This document shows, piece by piece, positions 14,116 to 21,630 of a stretch of DNA of 23,894 nucleotides. The notes beneath the pieces are model-generated. The model saw only the letters and a program-made list of their open reading frames with translations. It did no database searches and was not told where the DNA came from. Source of the DNA: an uncultured Ruminococcus sp. (GTDB lineage: Bacteria > Bacillota > Clostridia > Oscillospirales > Ruminococcaceae); contig CALDFS010000139.1 of the NCBI GenBank assembly GCA_937942105.1, positions 1-23,894 on the forward strand. Direction: 5' to 3'. The position numbers and the translations under genes were made by a program. The first letter of the stretch is position 1. The number at the start of each line of letters is the position of its first letter.

Positions 14116-15177
14116 ATGTCAGAAAAGGTACTTATGAAGGGCAACGAGGCTATTGCCGAAGCTGCCATAAGAGCGGGCTGCCGCCACTATTTCGGCTACC
14201 CCATAACCCCTCAGACCGAGGTTGCGGCATACATGGCAAAACGTATGCCTAAAATCGGCGGAACTTTTTTGCAGGCGGAGTCCGAAATCGCCGCTATAAA
14301 TATGGTTTACGGAGTCGCCGCGGCGGGATTAAGGGCGATGACGTCGTCCTCTAGCCCCGGAGTTTCACTTAAGCAGGAGGGTATAAGCTATTTGGCTGGC
14401 TCTGATTTGCCGGCACTTATTGTGAACGTTCAGAGAGGCGGACCGGGCTTGGGCGGAATCCAGCCCTCGCAGTCTGACTATTTTCAGGCGACCAAGGGCG
14501 GCGGACACGGCGACTATCACCTGATAGTTTTAGCCCCAGCATCTGTTCAGGAAATGGCGGATCTGACGGTTAAGGCGTTTGATTTAGCTGATAAATACAG
14601 AATGCCAGCAATGATTTTAGCCGACGGCACTATGGGTCAGATGATGGAGCCGGTAGTACTGCCCGAGGAGACGGTTTCATCTGTCGAAAAACCATGGGCG
14701 CTCACCGGAACCAAGAACAAGCGCGAGCATAATATCGTAAATTCTCTTTACTTGGTTCCCGAAAAGCTTGAAAAAATCAACTTTGAAAGATACGAGCGCT
14801 ACAAGACCGTTGAGCAGAACGAAGTAATGTATGAGTCCTACATGATGGGGGATGCTGAGTACTGCATAGTCGCCTTCGGAATCGCGGCAAGAGTGGCTAA
14901 GAATGCCATCACATCTGCCCGCGAAAAGGGCATAAGGGTTGGAATGCTCCGCCCGATAACCCTTTGGCCGTTCCCGCAAAAGGCTATTGCAGACGCTGCA
15001 AAGAGCGTAAAGGCGTTTATCTCGGTAGAGCTTTCTATGGGGCAGATGATAGAGGATATCAGGCTGAGCGAGGACTGCGCAAAGCCGGTTTATCTGTGCA
15101 ATCGAGCGGGCGGAATGATCCCCTCGCCGGAGGATATAATGGAAACCATAAATAAAGTAGTGGGAGGTAACAACTGA
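14116..15177 (+). CDS. vorB: 2-oxoacid:ferredoxin oxidoreductase, alpha subunit (VorB type)
   Basis: 353 residues, the usual length of VorB (3-methyl-2-oxobutanoate:ferredoxin oxidoreductase alpha). The N-terminal pyrimidine-binding domain shows KGNEAIAEAAIRAGC and YFGYPITPQTE (substrate/TPP interface, near 8-33), a QAESEIAAINMVYGVAAAG segment (read near 53-71), and TSSSSPGVSL. Domain II begins about residue 245 (AEYCIVAFGIAAR) and includes LRPITLWPFP. The enzyme forms or consumes branched-chain acyl-CoA, CO2 and reduced ferredoxin in exchange for the 2-oxoacid. The stop overlaps the next start by one base (TGATG). Substrate choice between branched-chain 2-oxoacids and 2-oxoglutarate cannot be fixed from sequence; linkage to ilvE favours branched-chain. 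Confidence 0.88.
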   Translation: MSEKVLMKGNEAIAEAAIRAGCRHYFGYPITPQTEVAAYMAKRMPKIGGTFLQAESEIAAINMVYGVAAAGLRAMTSSSSPGVSLKQEGISYLAGSDLPALIVNVQRGGPGLGGIQPSQSDYFQATKGGGHGDYHLIVLAPASVQEMADLTVKAFDLADKYRMPAMILADGTMGQMMEPVVLPEETVSSVEKPWALTGTKNKREHNIVNSLYLVPEKLEKINFERYERYKTVEQNEVMYESYMMGDAEYCIVAFGIAARVAKNAITSAREKGIRVGMLRPITLWPFPQKAIADAAKSVKAFISVELSMGQMIEDIRLSEDCAKPVYLCNRAGGMIPSPEDIMETINKVVGGNN

Positions 15178-15926
15178 TGGTAGTTTTTGATAAGCCCAAG
15201 GCGCTTACAGATGCGCCCCTGCACTATTGCCCGGGCTGCACTCACGGAATCATTCACCGTCTTGTTGCCGAGGCAATAGATGAGTTGGGTATTTTAGGCG
15301 ATACAATAGGCGTAGCGCCGGTTGGATGCGCTGTTATGGCCTATGATTATTTCAGCTGCGATATGATAGAGGCCGCACACGGCAGAGCGCCAGCCGTTGC
15401 AACAGGCTTAAAGCGCGCAAGACCCGAGAATATCGTTTTTACATACCAGGGAGACGGCGACCTTGCCTCAATCGGTATGGCGGAGACAGTTCACGCGGCT
15501 ACAAGAAACGAAAATATCACGGTCATATTTGTAAACAACGCAATCTACGGCATGACCGGCGGTCAGATGGCTCCGACCTCTTTACCCGGTCAGGTAACTC
15601 AGACCTCGCCCTATGGCAGAGATGTTAAGACAGTCGGCTTCCCGATAAAGATATGCGAGCTTCTTTCCTCGCTGGACGGTCCGGAGTTTATTCAAAGAGT
15701 TGCTGTTAACAACGTCAAGAACGTCTTAGCGGCAAAGAAAGCCATTAAGAAGGCGTTTGAGAACCAGATTCAGGGCAAGGGCTTTTCGCTGGTCGAGGTC
15801 ATATCCTCCTGCCCGACAAACTGGGGAATGACACCAGCGAAGGCTCTTGAATGGATAGATAATAACATGATTCCTTACTACCCGCTGGGAGTATATAAAG
15901 ATCGCTCTGCAAAGGAGGATAAGTAA
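15177..15926 (+). CDS. vorA: 2-oxoacid:ferredoxin oxidoreductase, beta (TPP-binding) subunit
   Basis: 249-residue thiamine diphosphate-binding subunit. CPGCTHG at residues 18-24 is the conserved N-terminal Cys/His motif; GDGDLASIG (92-100) through VNNAIYGMTGGQ (119-130) is the complete TPP/Mg2+ motif (GDG ... NN). TSPYGRD follows, as in VOR/KOR beta subunits. It is translationally coupled to the alpha subunit through the TGATG overlap, and only one base separates its stop from the gamma gene, so equal subunit production is expected. No defects seen. Confidence 0.88.
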   Translation: MVVFDKPKALTDAPLHYCPGCTHGIIHRLVAEAIDELGILGDTIGVAPVGCAVMAYDYFSCDMIEAAHGRAPAVATGLKRARPENIVFTYQGDGDLASIGMAETVHAATRNENITVIFVNNAIYGMTGGQMAPTSLPGQVTQTSPYGRDVKTVGFPIKICELLSSLDGPEFIQRVAVNNVKNVLAAKKAIKKAFENQIQGKGFSLVEVISSCPTNWGMTPAKALEWIDNNMIPYYPLGVYKDRSAKEDK

Positions 15927-15927
15927 T

Positions 15928-16464
15928 ATGTACACACAGATCCTTATAGCAGGCTTCGGCGGTCAGGGAATACTGTTCGCCGGAAAATTCTTAGCATATC
16001 AGGGACTTATGGAGGGCAGAGAGATAAGCTGGCTCCCTTCCTACGGTCCTGAAATGCGCGGCGGCACGGCCAACTGCTCGGTTATAGTGGCGGACACCCC
16101 GGTCGGCTCGCCGATAGTATCCAACCCCGATATACTTGCCGTGATGAACCTTCCCTCGCTGGATAAGTACGAGGACGCGGCTGTTCCCGGTGCAAAGGTG
16201 TTTGTTGATTCCACACTTATTGAAAGAAAGCTTGCAAGAACCGACGTTACCGCTTATTATGTTCCGGCAACAGGCATGGCGCGCGAGGCGGGAATCCCCA
16301 CCCTTGCCAACATGATTTTAATAGGCAAGCTGATAAAGGAAACCGGAGTTGTAAGCTTCGGCGATATCCGCAGAGGGCTTGAAAAGGTTGTCTCCGCAAG
16401 ACATGCAGACCTTTTGGAGCTTAATCTTAAAGCTCTGGAAGCCGGATATAATTACGAAGGGTAA
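15928..16464 (+). CDS. vorC: 2-oxoacid:ferredoxin oxidoreductase, gamma subunit
   Basis: 178-residue POR/KOR gamma-type subunit with the glycine-rich GFGGQGILFAGK (9-20) and SYGPEMRGGTANCSV (about 38-52), which hold the CoA-binding region in this family. It completes the delta-alpha-beta-gamma operon. The AAAGGAGG ribosome binding site lies inside the end of the beta gene. The 46 bases that follow hold only a ribosome binding site, so ilvE is likely on the same transcript. Confidence 0.87.
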   Translation: MYTQILIAGFGGQGILFAGKFLAYQGLMEGREISWLPSYGPEMRGGTANCSVIVADTPVGSPIVSNPDILAVMNLPSLDKYEDAAVPGAKVFVDSTLIERKLARTDVTAYYVPATGMAREAGIPTLANMILIGKLIKETGVVSFGDIRRGLEKVVSARHADLLELNLKALEAGYNYEG

Positions 16465-16510
16465 TATAGTATTTATTTTATACAGAATTTAAAACAGGAG
16501 TTGATATTTT

Positions 16511-17578
16511 ATGCTTAACATTCGCATTGAAAAGACTGCTTCACCCAAGGCAAAGCCTGCAAAGGGCGCAAAGCTCGGCTTCGGTCACATCTTCACCGAT
16601 CATATGTTTATAATGAACTACGATGAGGGTCAGGGCTGGCACGACGCAAGGGTAGTACCGTTCGGCGATATCACCCTTTCCCCTGCCGCAATGGTATTCC
16701 ACTATGGTCAGACTATGTTTGAAGGCTTGAAGGCATATAAGGGCGCAAACGGCGAGGTTTACCTCTTCCGCCCCGACATGAACGCAAAAAGAGCCAACAA
16801 TTCCAACGACCGCCTGTGCATCCCCAGAATTCCGGAGGATGACTTTGTTCAGGCAATAAAGGCCGTTGTGGACGTTGACAGGGACTGGATTCCCGAAGAG
16901 CCCGGCACATCCCTCTACATCAGACCGTTCATTATATCTACCGACGACCATTTGGGCGTTGCTCCTTCAAATAGCTATCTGTTCATGGTAATCCTTTCGC
17001 CCTCCGGCGCTTATTACGAGAGCGGACTTGCCCCTGTAGGCATCTGGATAGAGGATGAGTATGTAAGGGCGGTCAGGGGCGGAATAGGCTACGCCAAGAC
17101 CGGCGGAAACTACGCTGCATCTCTGAAGGCACAGGTAAAGGCTCATGACGATGGCTATTCTCAGGTTCTGTGGCTTGACGGCGTTGAAAGAAAGTATATT
17201 GAAGAAGTCGGCGCAATGAATATCGTCTTCAAAATAAACGGCAAGGTGGTAACACCTATGCTCAACGGCTCTATCCTTCCCGGCATCACAAGGAATTCAG
17301 TTTTGGAGCTTTGCCGCAGCTGGGGATATGAGGTTGAGGAAAGAAGGATCTCTGTTGACGAGCTTATTGAAGCCGCACATTCCGGAGCTTTGGAGGAAGT
17401 CTGGGGAACAGGCACAGCGGCAGTTGTATCGCCTGTAGGAAAGCTTCGCTACAAGGACGAGGTATTCGTAATCGGCAACGGCGGAATCGGCGAGCTTACT
17501 CAGAAGCTCTACGACGAGCTTACCGGCATTCAGTGGGGTACAAGACCCGATACAAGAGGATGGAGACAGACCGTCTGA
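16511..17578 (+). CDS. ilvE: branched-chain amino acid aminotransferase (class IV)
   Basis: 355-residue fold type IV PLP enzyme that interconverts Ile/Leu/Val with their 2-oxoacids using glutamate. Motifs: FHYGQTMFEGLKAY (63-76), LFRPDMNAKR (85-94), YIRPF (136-140), YAKTGGNYAASL (194-205) with PLP lysine Lys196, EEVGAMNI, and LPGITRNSVLEL. The length matches the eukaryote-like, longer BCAT2 subgroup rather than the ~305-residue E. coli IlvE. A CAGGAG site lies 6-11 bases upstream. It follows the VOR subunits on the same strand and supplies the transamination step that turns their 2-oxoacid product into an amino acid, or the reverse. Confidence 0.93.
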   Translation: MLNIRIEKTASPKAKPAKGAKLGFGHIFTDHMFIMNYDEGQGWHDARVVPFGDITLSPAAMVFHYGQTMFEGLKAYKGANGEVYLFRPDMNAKRANNSNDRLCIPRIPEDDFVQAIKAVVDVDRDWIPEEPGTSLYIRPFIISTDDHLGVAPSNSYLFMVILSPSGAYYESGLAPVGIWIEDEYVRAVRGGIGYAKTGGNYAASLKAQVKAHDDGYSQVLWLDGVERKYIEEVGAMNIVFKINGKVVTPMLNGSILPGITRNSVLELCRSWGYEVEERRISVDELIEAAHSGALEEVWGTGTAAVVSPVGKLRYKDEVFVIGNGGIGELTQKLYDELTGIQWGTRPDTRGWRQTV

Positions 17579-17611
17579 TCGGTATTCAGCGAAAGGATGG
17601 AAAATATACAT

Positions 17612-18889
17612 ATGAGAAAAATAGAAACCACCTGCGTTCAGGGGGGATATACCCCCGGGAACGGCGAGCCAAGGCAGGTGCCGATAATTCAGTCCACCAC
17701 CTTTAAATACTCAACAAGCGAGGATATGGGCAAGCTTTTCGACCTTGAAGCCGAGGGCTACTTCTATTCCCGCCTGCAAAACCCGACCTGCGACACAGTA
17801 GCCCGCAAAATCTGCGAGCTTGAGGGCGGAACTGCCGCTATGCTGACATCATCAGGTCAGGCGGCTAACTTCTTTGCGGTGTTCAATATTGCCACCTGCG
17901 GCGACCATGTTGTTGCGGAATCCTCCATCTATGGCGGAACGTTTAACCTGTTCGCAGTCACGATGAAGAAGATGGGAATAGACTTCACCTTTGTTGCCCC
18001 CGACTGCACCGAGGACGAGCTTGAAGCAGCATTCAAGCCCAGCACCAAGGCTGTTTTCGGCGAGACAATAGCGAATCCGGCTTTGAGGGTTCTGGATATC
18101 GAGAAGTTTGCAAACGCCGCCCATAGGCACGGCGTTCCGCTTATTGTTGACAACACCTTTGCCACCCCGATAAACTGCCGCCCATTCGAGTGGGGAGCGG
18201 ACATTGTTACCCATTCCACAACCAAGTATATGGACGGCCACGGCTCCGCAGTCGGCGGATGCATAGTTGATTCTGGCAAGTTTGACTGGATGGCTCATGC
18301 AGACAAGTTCCCGGGGCTGACCACTCCCGATGAAAGCTATCACGGCATCACCTATGCTGAAAGATTCGGTTTGGCTGGCGCATACATCACCAAGGCGACA
18401 GCCCAGCTTATGAGAGACTTTGGCTCAACGCCCGCCCCTCAGTCGGCGTTCCTTTTGAATTTAGGTCTTGAAAGCCTTCACGTTAGAATGGAGCGGCACT
18501 GCCAGAACGCTTTGACGGTTGCGAAATATCTTGAATCCGACCCGCGAATCAGCTGGGTATTCTACCCCGATTTAGAGAGCAATGTTGACAACGCTTTAGC
18601 CAAGAAGTATCTTCCCAACGGCTCCTGCGGAGTTGTAAGCTTCGGAGTAAAGGGTGGAAGAAAAGCGGCTGAGAGCTTTATGAAGGCACTGAAGCTCTGC
18701 GCGATAGAAACCCACGTTGCGGACGCAAGAACCTGCTGTCTGCACCCCGCAAGTGCTACTCACCGCCAGATGAATGATGCCGAGCTTGAAGCCGCGGGAG
18801 TATCGCCCGATTTGGTGCGCCTTTCCTGCGGAATCGAGAACGCTCAGGATTTGATTGATGATATCAAGCAGGCGCTGGATACGCTGTAA
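17612..18889 (+). CDS. metY: O-acetylhomoserine aminocarboxypropyltransferase (sulfhydrylase)
   Basis: 425-residue Cys/Met-metabolism PLP enzyme, with the usual length of MetY. Motifs: VQGGYTPGNGEPRQVPI (9-25), YSRLQNPT (52-59), SSGQAA (80-85), the cofactor-site Asp180 in VDNTFATP, and the PLP lysine Lys205 in HSTTKYMDGHG. It makes homocysteine from O-acetylhomoserine and sulfide. I chose the ATG at 17612: the candidate at 17597 touches the AAAGG ribosome binding site with no spacing, while 17612 lies 11-15 bases past it. The homoserine O-acetyltransferase at 20677 supplies the substrate. A methionine gamma-lyase is the main alternative, less likely given the length and the metA neighbour. 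Confidence 0.88.
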   Translation: MRKIETTCVQGGYTPGNGEPRQVPIIQSTTFKYSTSEDMGKLFDLEAEGYFYSRLQNPTCDTVARKICELEGGTAAMLTSSGQAANFFAVFNIATCGDHVVAESSIYGGTFNLFAVTMKKMGIDFTFVAPDCTEDELEAAFKPSTKAVFGETIANPALRVLDIEKFANAAHRHGVPLIVDNTFATPINCRPFEWGADIVTHSTTKYMDGHGSAVGGCIVDSGKFDWMAHADKFPGLTTPDESYHGITYAERFGLAGAYITKATAQLMRDFGSTPAPQSAFLLNLGLESLHVRMERHCQNALTVAKYLESDPRISWVFYPDLESNVDNALAKKYLPNGSCGVVSFGVKGGRKAAESFMKALKLCAIETHVADARTCCLHPASATHRQMNDAELEAAGVSPDLVRLSCGIENAQDLIDDIKQALDTL

Positions 18890-18906
18890 TATGTAAAATG
18901 TTAAGA

Positions 18907-18933
18907 CCGCCTGCGGTTTATGTCCGTGGGCGG
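18907..18933 (+). terminator. possible terminator after metY
   Basis: CCGCCTGCGG (18907-18916) pairs with CCGTGGGCGG (18924-18933) using two wobble pairs, around TTTATGT. The T-run is short (GGTTTAG), so this is a weak candidate. Confidence 0.4.
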
Positions 18934-19034
18934 CCGGTTTAGTAAGATGTGTTTATTCTGCTGAAGCTTTGGGAGAATGGCTTGTCTTGATGCGATTAAA
19001 TGATAGATAAATCTGAAGCTTACGAGGTGACTAT

Positions 19035-19550
19035 GTGAAAAAATTAGTAGTATTAAGTGCGGCTTGCGGGGTTGGGAAATCTACAATAAAAGATACTTTG
19101 AATGAAACTAATGTATTAGACAATTGGGCTTGCATTGATACAGATGAAGTAGGTATAAATTGGTGGGATTATGCAGGTACAAAGAATGAGGCAAAATTTA
19201 ACGAAGATTGTTTAGCTGAAGCTGTAAGAATGTCTGATAATAAGAATTTGCTTTTTGTGACATGTATGAATCCATATGATTTCTATGGAACGGTTAATAT
19301 TCCGCAGAATATTACATCAACCTTTTTTATTGGTATGACTTGTTCGGATAAAGAAATAACAAGACGGCTGAAAGCAAGACCAGAGGAAAGAATGTGTGGA
19401 AGCGACGAATTTATTGCAGGACAAATCCAATATAATAATTGGTATAAGAAAAATGCCGGTAAATTTCAGCTCTACATAGATAATACAGATAAAACAGTTG
19501 AGGAAACGGTGAAAGAAATATCAACATTTCTAAAAGGAATCGATAGATGA
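19035..19550 (+). CDS. AT-rich P-loop kinase-like protein
   Basis: 171-residue P-loop phosphotransferase of unknown substrate, starting with GTG at 19035. The overlapping ATG at 19033 is followed at once by TGA and cannot be used; GAGGTG lies 6 bases upstream of the GTG. Walker A AACGVGKST is at residues 9-17; the acidic acceptor-side motif CIDTDEVG follows at 33-40; KARPEERMCG may be the lid. The overall plan resembles the kinase at 368-877 but the two are not close in sequence. Its A+T content is clearly higher than that of its neighbours and its codon use is different (many AAT, ATA, TTT), as in the 932-1672 gene, which suggests acquisition from another genome. Confidence 0.65.
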   Translation: MKKLVVLSAACGVGKSTIKDTLNETNVLDNWACIDTDEVGINWWDYAGTKNEAKFNEDCLAEAVRMSDNKNLLFVTCMNPYDFYGTVNIPQNITSTFFIGMTCSDKEITRRLKARPEERMCGSDEFIAGQIQYNNWYKKNAGKFQLYIDNTDKTVEETVKEISTFLKGIDR

Positions 19551-19630
19551 GTTCCGATTTGGAAAGGCACGCAAAATTTCAGTTTATAGGGCAGTTATTT
19601 TTTGAGGGGTACTGTTGGTCTTTTCATCCC

Positions 19631-19672
19631 TGCGCCTCCCCGAGTGACCCCACAGACACCCGGGGAGGCGCA
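19631..19672. repeat. 12-bp perfect inverted repeat between converging genes
   Basis: TGCGCCTCCCCG (19631-19642) pairs with CGGGGAGGCGCA (19661-19672); inside, GTG (19644-19646) can face CAC (19657-19659). Very stable, but neither strand has a T-run next to it. It may be a rho-independent-like stop for both genes or a remnant repeat; I cannot tell. Confidence 0.6.
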
Positions 19673-19684
19673 TGCTTACACCTT

Positions 19685-20467
19685 CTAATCCGCTTTTGGT
19701 TCCTCAACCACCACAACCTTAATTCCCTTTTCCTCAAAGGCAGATATCTGCTCCTCAGAGCAATCCCAATCGGTGATGATAGTATCAAACCTATCCGCCT
19801 CGCAGACCTTAATAAACGAATCGGTGCCGACCTTTCCGCTCGGGATCAGCAGGCAGCTTCTGCGGCTGTTGCGGATGACCGTCCTTTGGAACGCGGCAGT
19901 CTCATCCGTGCCGTTGGAAAGCCCGAATTCCGCCGTTAATCCTGCCCCGGTGATAAAGCAGAGATCAAAGTGCATCCGGCTGACAAATTCATTTGCGAGG
20001 CTATCCACCACTGAGCCGCTCTGTCGCATCTTGCCGCCGGCGACGTAAACCTCGATATTGTCAAACCGCCTAAGCCTGTTCGCGATATCCACCGAGTTCA
20101 CAACAACCGTAAACCTGATATCCTTCGGCAAAAGTGTTGACATGAGATACCCGAACGAACCCCCGGTCAGGTATATCGTGTCGTTTTCGTGAATCATCTC
20201 CACCGCCGCGCTGGATATTTCGCGGTAGTTGTCGAAAACCGGCATATTGTCGAAGTCACGGTCGGCGGGCGATTTTACGCTTACCTGACCTATCTTTATC
20301 GCGCCGCCGTAGGCTCTTTTGCAAAGCCCCTTTTGTTCAAGAATCCTAAGATCCCGGCGGGCGGATTCTTCGGATATGCCGTATTTTTCGGTTATCTGAG
20401 CTACGGTTATTTTGCCGACCTTTGAGATGGTGTCTGCAATTTCCTGCTGTCTTTCTTCAATAAACAT
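19685..20467 (-). CDS. DeoR/GlpR-family transcriptional repressor
   Basis: 260 residues from the ATG at 20467, which has a perfect AAGGAGG site 7 bases upstream; a longer in-frame stretch to 20578 crosses the promoter and is not translated. The N-terminal winged HTH covers residues 6-58 (RQQEIADTISKVGKITV, then EESARRDLRILEQKG with the usual KR-x-YGGA linker). The C-terminal domain (75-235) is a sugar-phosphate isomerase-like sensor: DTIYLTGGSFG, VVNSVDIANRL, YVAGGKMRQ, FITGAGLTAEFGLSN and PSGKVG. The effector is expected to be a sugar phosphate; no sugar gene is next to it, so the target is open. Three copies of ATAATCGGTAA in its promoter suggest autoregulation. Confidence 0.85.
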   Translation of the reverse strand: MFIEERQQEIADTISKVGKITVAQITEKYGISEESARRDLRILEQKGLCKRAYGGAIKIGQVSVKSPADRDFDNMPVFDNYREISSAAVEMIHENDTIYLTGGSFGYLMSTLLPKDIRFTVVVNSVDIANRLRRFDNIEVYVAGGKMRQSGSVVDSLANEFVSRMHFDLCFITGAGLTAEFGLSNGTDETAAFQRTVIRNSRRSCLLIPSGKVGTDSFIKVCEADRFDTIITDWDCSEEQISAFEEKGIKVVVVEEPKAD

Positions 20468-20516
20468 TGTTTGCCTCCTTCTGGTATTTTTCTCTATTAT
20501 CGAATTCGATGATACC

Positions 20517-20545
20517 ATTATAGCAACATAATCGGTAATTGTCAA
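20517..20545 (-). promoter_or_regulatory. consensus promoter of the deoR-family gene
   Basis: On the minus strand TTGACA (20540-20545), 17-base spacer, TATAAT (20517-20522). The spacer is almost entirely taken up by one copy of the ATAATCGGTAA element (20528-20538), a placement that would block RNA polymerase. Confidence 0.85.
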
Positions 20546-20591
20546 GCATAATCGGTAAAATATTTTTGCAAAAATCAAAAATAATCGGTAA
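20528..20591. promoter_or_regulatory. three direct repeats ATAATCGGTAA, candidate operator
   Basis: Exact 11-base copies at 20528-20538, 20548-20558 and 20581-20591, same orientation. Steps of 20 and 33 bp equal about two and three helical turns, so all lie on one DNA face. They cover the DeoR promoter spacer, its upstream side and the upstream flank of the metA promoter. Confidence 0.7.
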
Positions 20592-20607
20592 TCAGCCGGA
20601 TTTGCTC

Positions 20608-20636
20608 TTGATATATCCGCGCGGATGTGCTATAAT
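20608..20636 (+). promoter_or_regulatory. promoter of metA with a palindrome in the spacer
   Basis: TTGATA (20608-20613), 17-base spacer, TATAAT (20631-20636). The spacer contains the perfect 12-bp palindrome ATCCGCGCGGAT (20615-20626), a possible operator. Confidence 0.75.
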
Positions 20637-20676
20637 AACTCACAAATCACAAAATAAATAAGAAAGGGTGTAGAAA

Positions 20677-21594
20677 ATGCCCATAAAAATCCCTAATTCT
20701 CTGCCTGCCGCGAAGACGCTGACCGACGAAAACATCTTCATAATGACCGAGACCCGAGCCATGACGCAGGACATCCGCCCGCTTAAAATACTTATTCTGA
20801 ACCTTATGCCCACCAAGGTGGAGACTGAAACTCAGCTTATAAGGCTTATCGGCAACACTCCGCTTCAGGTGGAGGTGGAGCTTATACATACCGCCAGCCA
20901 TGAATCTAAGAATACCTCGGCGGAGCATCTTCTTTCGTTTTACAAGACCTTTTCCCAGGTGAAGAACCAGCGCTTTGACGGCATGATAATCACCGGCGCG
21001 CCGGTTGAGCATCTCGAATTTGAGGACGTTGAATACTGGCAGGAGCTTTGCGAGATATTCGAGTGGACTAAAACCCACGTTCACTCAACCTTCCACATCT
21101 GCTGGGGCGCACAAGCGGGGCTTTATTATCACTTTGGGATAAAAAAGAAGCTGCTGCCCGAAAAGCTTTTCGGGGTGTTCGAGCACACCGTGGACTACAA
21201 AAACCCCATACTTTTCAGAGGGTTTGATGATGTTTTCTACGCCCCTCATTCGCGTAATTCGACGGTTGATATAAAGGACGTTGAAGCCATACCCGAGCTT
21301 AAAATTCTTGCAACAAGCCCGGTTGCCGGGGTTTACGCCTGCATGACGGGCGGCGGCAAGCAGATCTTCATAACCGGTCACTCGGAATACGACCCCGGAA
21401 CGCTTGCTAAAGAGTATTTCAGGGACAAGGCAAAGGGGCTTGACATAAAGGTTCCCGCAAACTATTTCCCGAACGACGACGAAACCAAGCCGCCTATAGT
21501 CAGATGGCGCGCACACGCAAACCTGCTCTACTCCAACTGGCTCAACTACTTTGTATATCAGACTACTCCTTATGATGTGGAGAGCATTAAGTAA
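20677..21594 (+). CDS. metA: homoserine O-acetyltransferase (MetA family)
   Basis: 305 residues, standard MetA length, acylating homoserine for methionine synthesis. The nucleophile Cys142 sits in FHICWGAQAG; His235 and Glu237 are in FITGHSEYD. Residue 111, which separates acetyl-CoA from succinyl-CoA users in this family, is Glu (TGAPVEHLEF), the acetyl-type residue described for Bacillus cereus MetA; E. coli has Gly there. I therefore call it an O-acetyltransferase, which agrees with the O-acetylhomoserine sulfhydrylase at 17612. An AGAAAGGG site precedes the ATG. It is the only gene of its transcript, bounded by the promoter at 20608 and the terminator after 21604. Confidence 0.93.
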   Translation: MPIKIPNSLPAAKTLTDENIFIMTETRAMTQDIRPLKILILNLMPTKVETETQLIRLIGNTPLQVEVELIHTASHESKNTSAEHLLSFYKTFSQVKNQRFDGMIITGAPVEHLEFEDVEYWQELCEIFEWTKTHVHSTFHICWGAQAGLYYHFGIKKKLLPEKLFGVFEHTVDYKNPILFRGFDDVFYAPHSRNSTVDIKDVEAIPELKILATSPVAGVYACMTGGGKQIFITGHSEYDPGTLAKEYFRDKAKGLDIKVPANYFPNDDETKPPIVRWRAHANLLYSNWLNYFVYQTTPYDVESIK

Positions 21595-21603
21595 TTGATT
21601 ATT

Positions 21604-21630
21604 AAAAGCCTGCTGTTCATGCGGGCTTTT
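21604..21630 (+). terminator. intrinsic terminator after metA
   Basis: AAAAGCCTGC (21604-21613) pairs with GCGGGCTTTT (21621-21630; one G-U pair) around TGTTCAT, with the TTTT as the end of the right arm. Confidence 0.85.

Noticed and set aside
17597..17611. Earlier start for metY
   Set aside because: The ATG directly touches the ribosome binding site; family N-termini also match the later ATG better.
19551..19684. Attachment site or mobile element next to the AT-rich gene
   Set aside because: There is no integrase or transposase, no tRNA and no direct repeat flanking the gene.
19547..19939. ORF overlapping the end of the AT-rich kinase gene
   Set aside because: Most of it is antisense to the DeoR gene and it contains the intergenic hairpin; composition and content look random.
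20468..20578. N-terminal extension of the DeoR ORF
   Set aside because: It crosses a perfect promoter and the operator repeats; the ATG at 20467 has AAGGAGG.
20528..20591. Short CRISPR-like array
   Set aside because: Only three 11-base repeats with unequal 9- and 22-base gaps, placed in a promoter; operator is the better reading.
20637..20676. SAM riboswitch or T-box before metA
   Set aside because: The 40-base leader is too short and shows no such motif.
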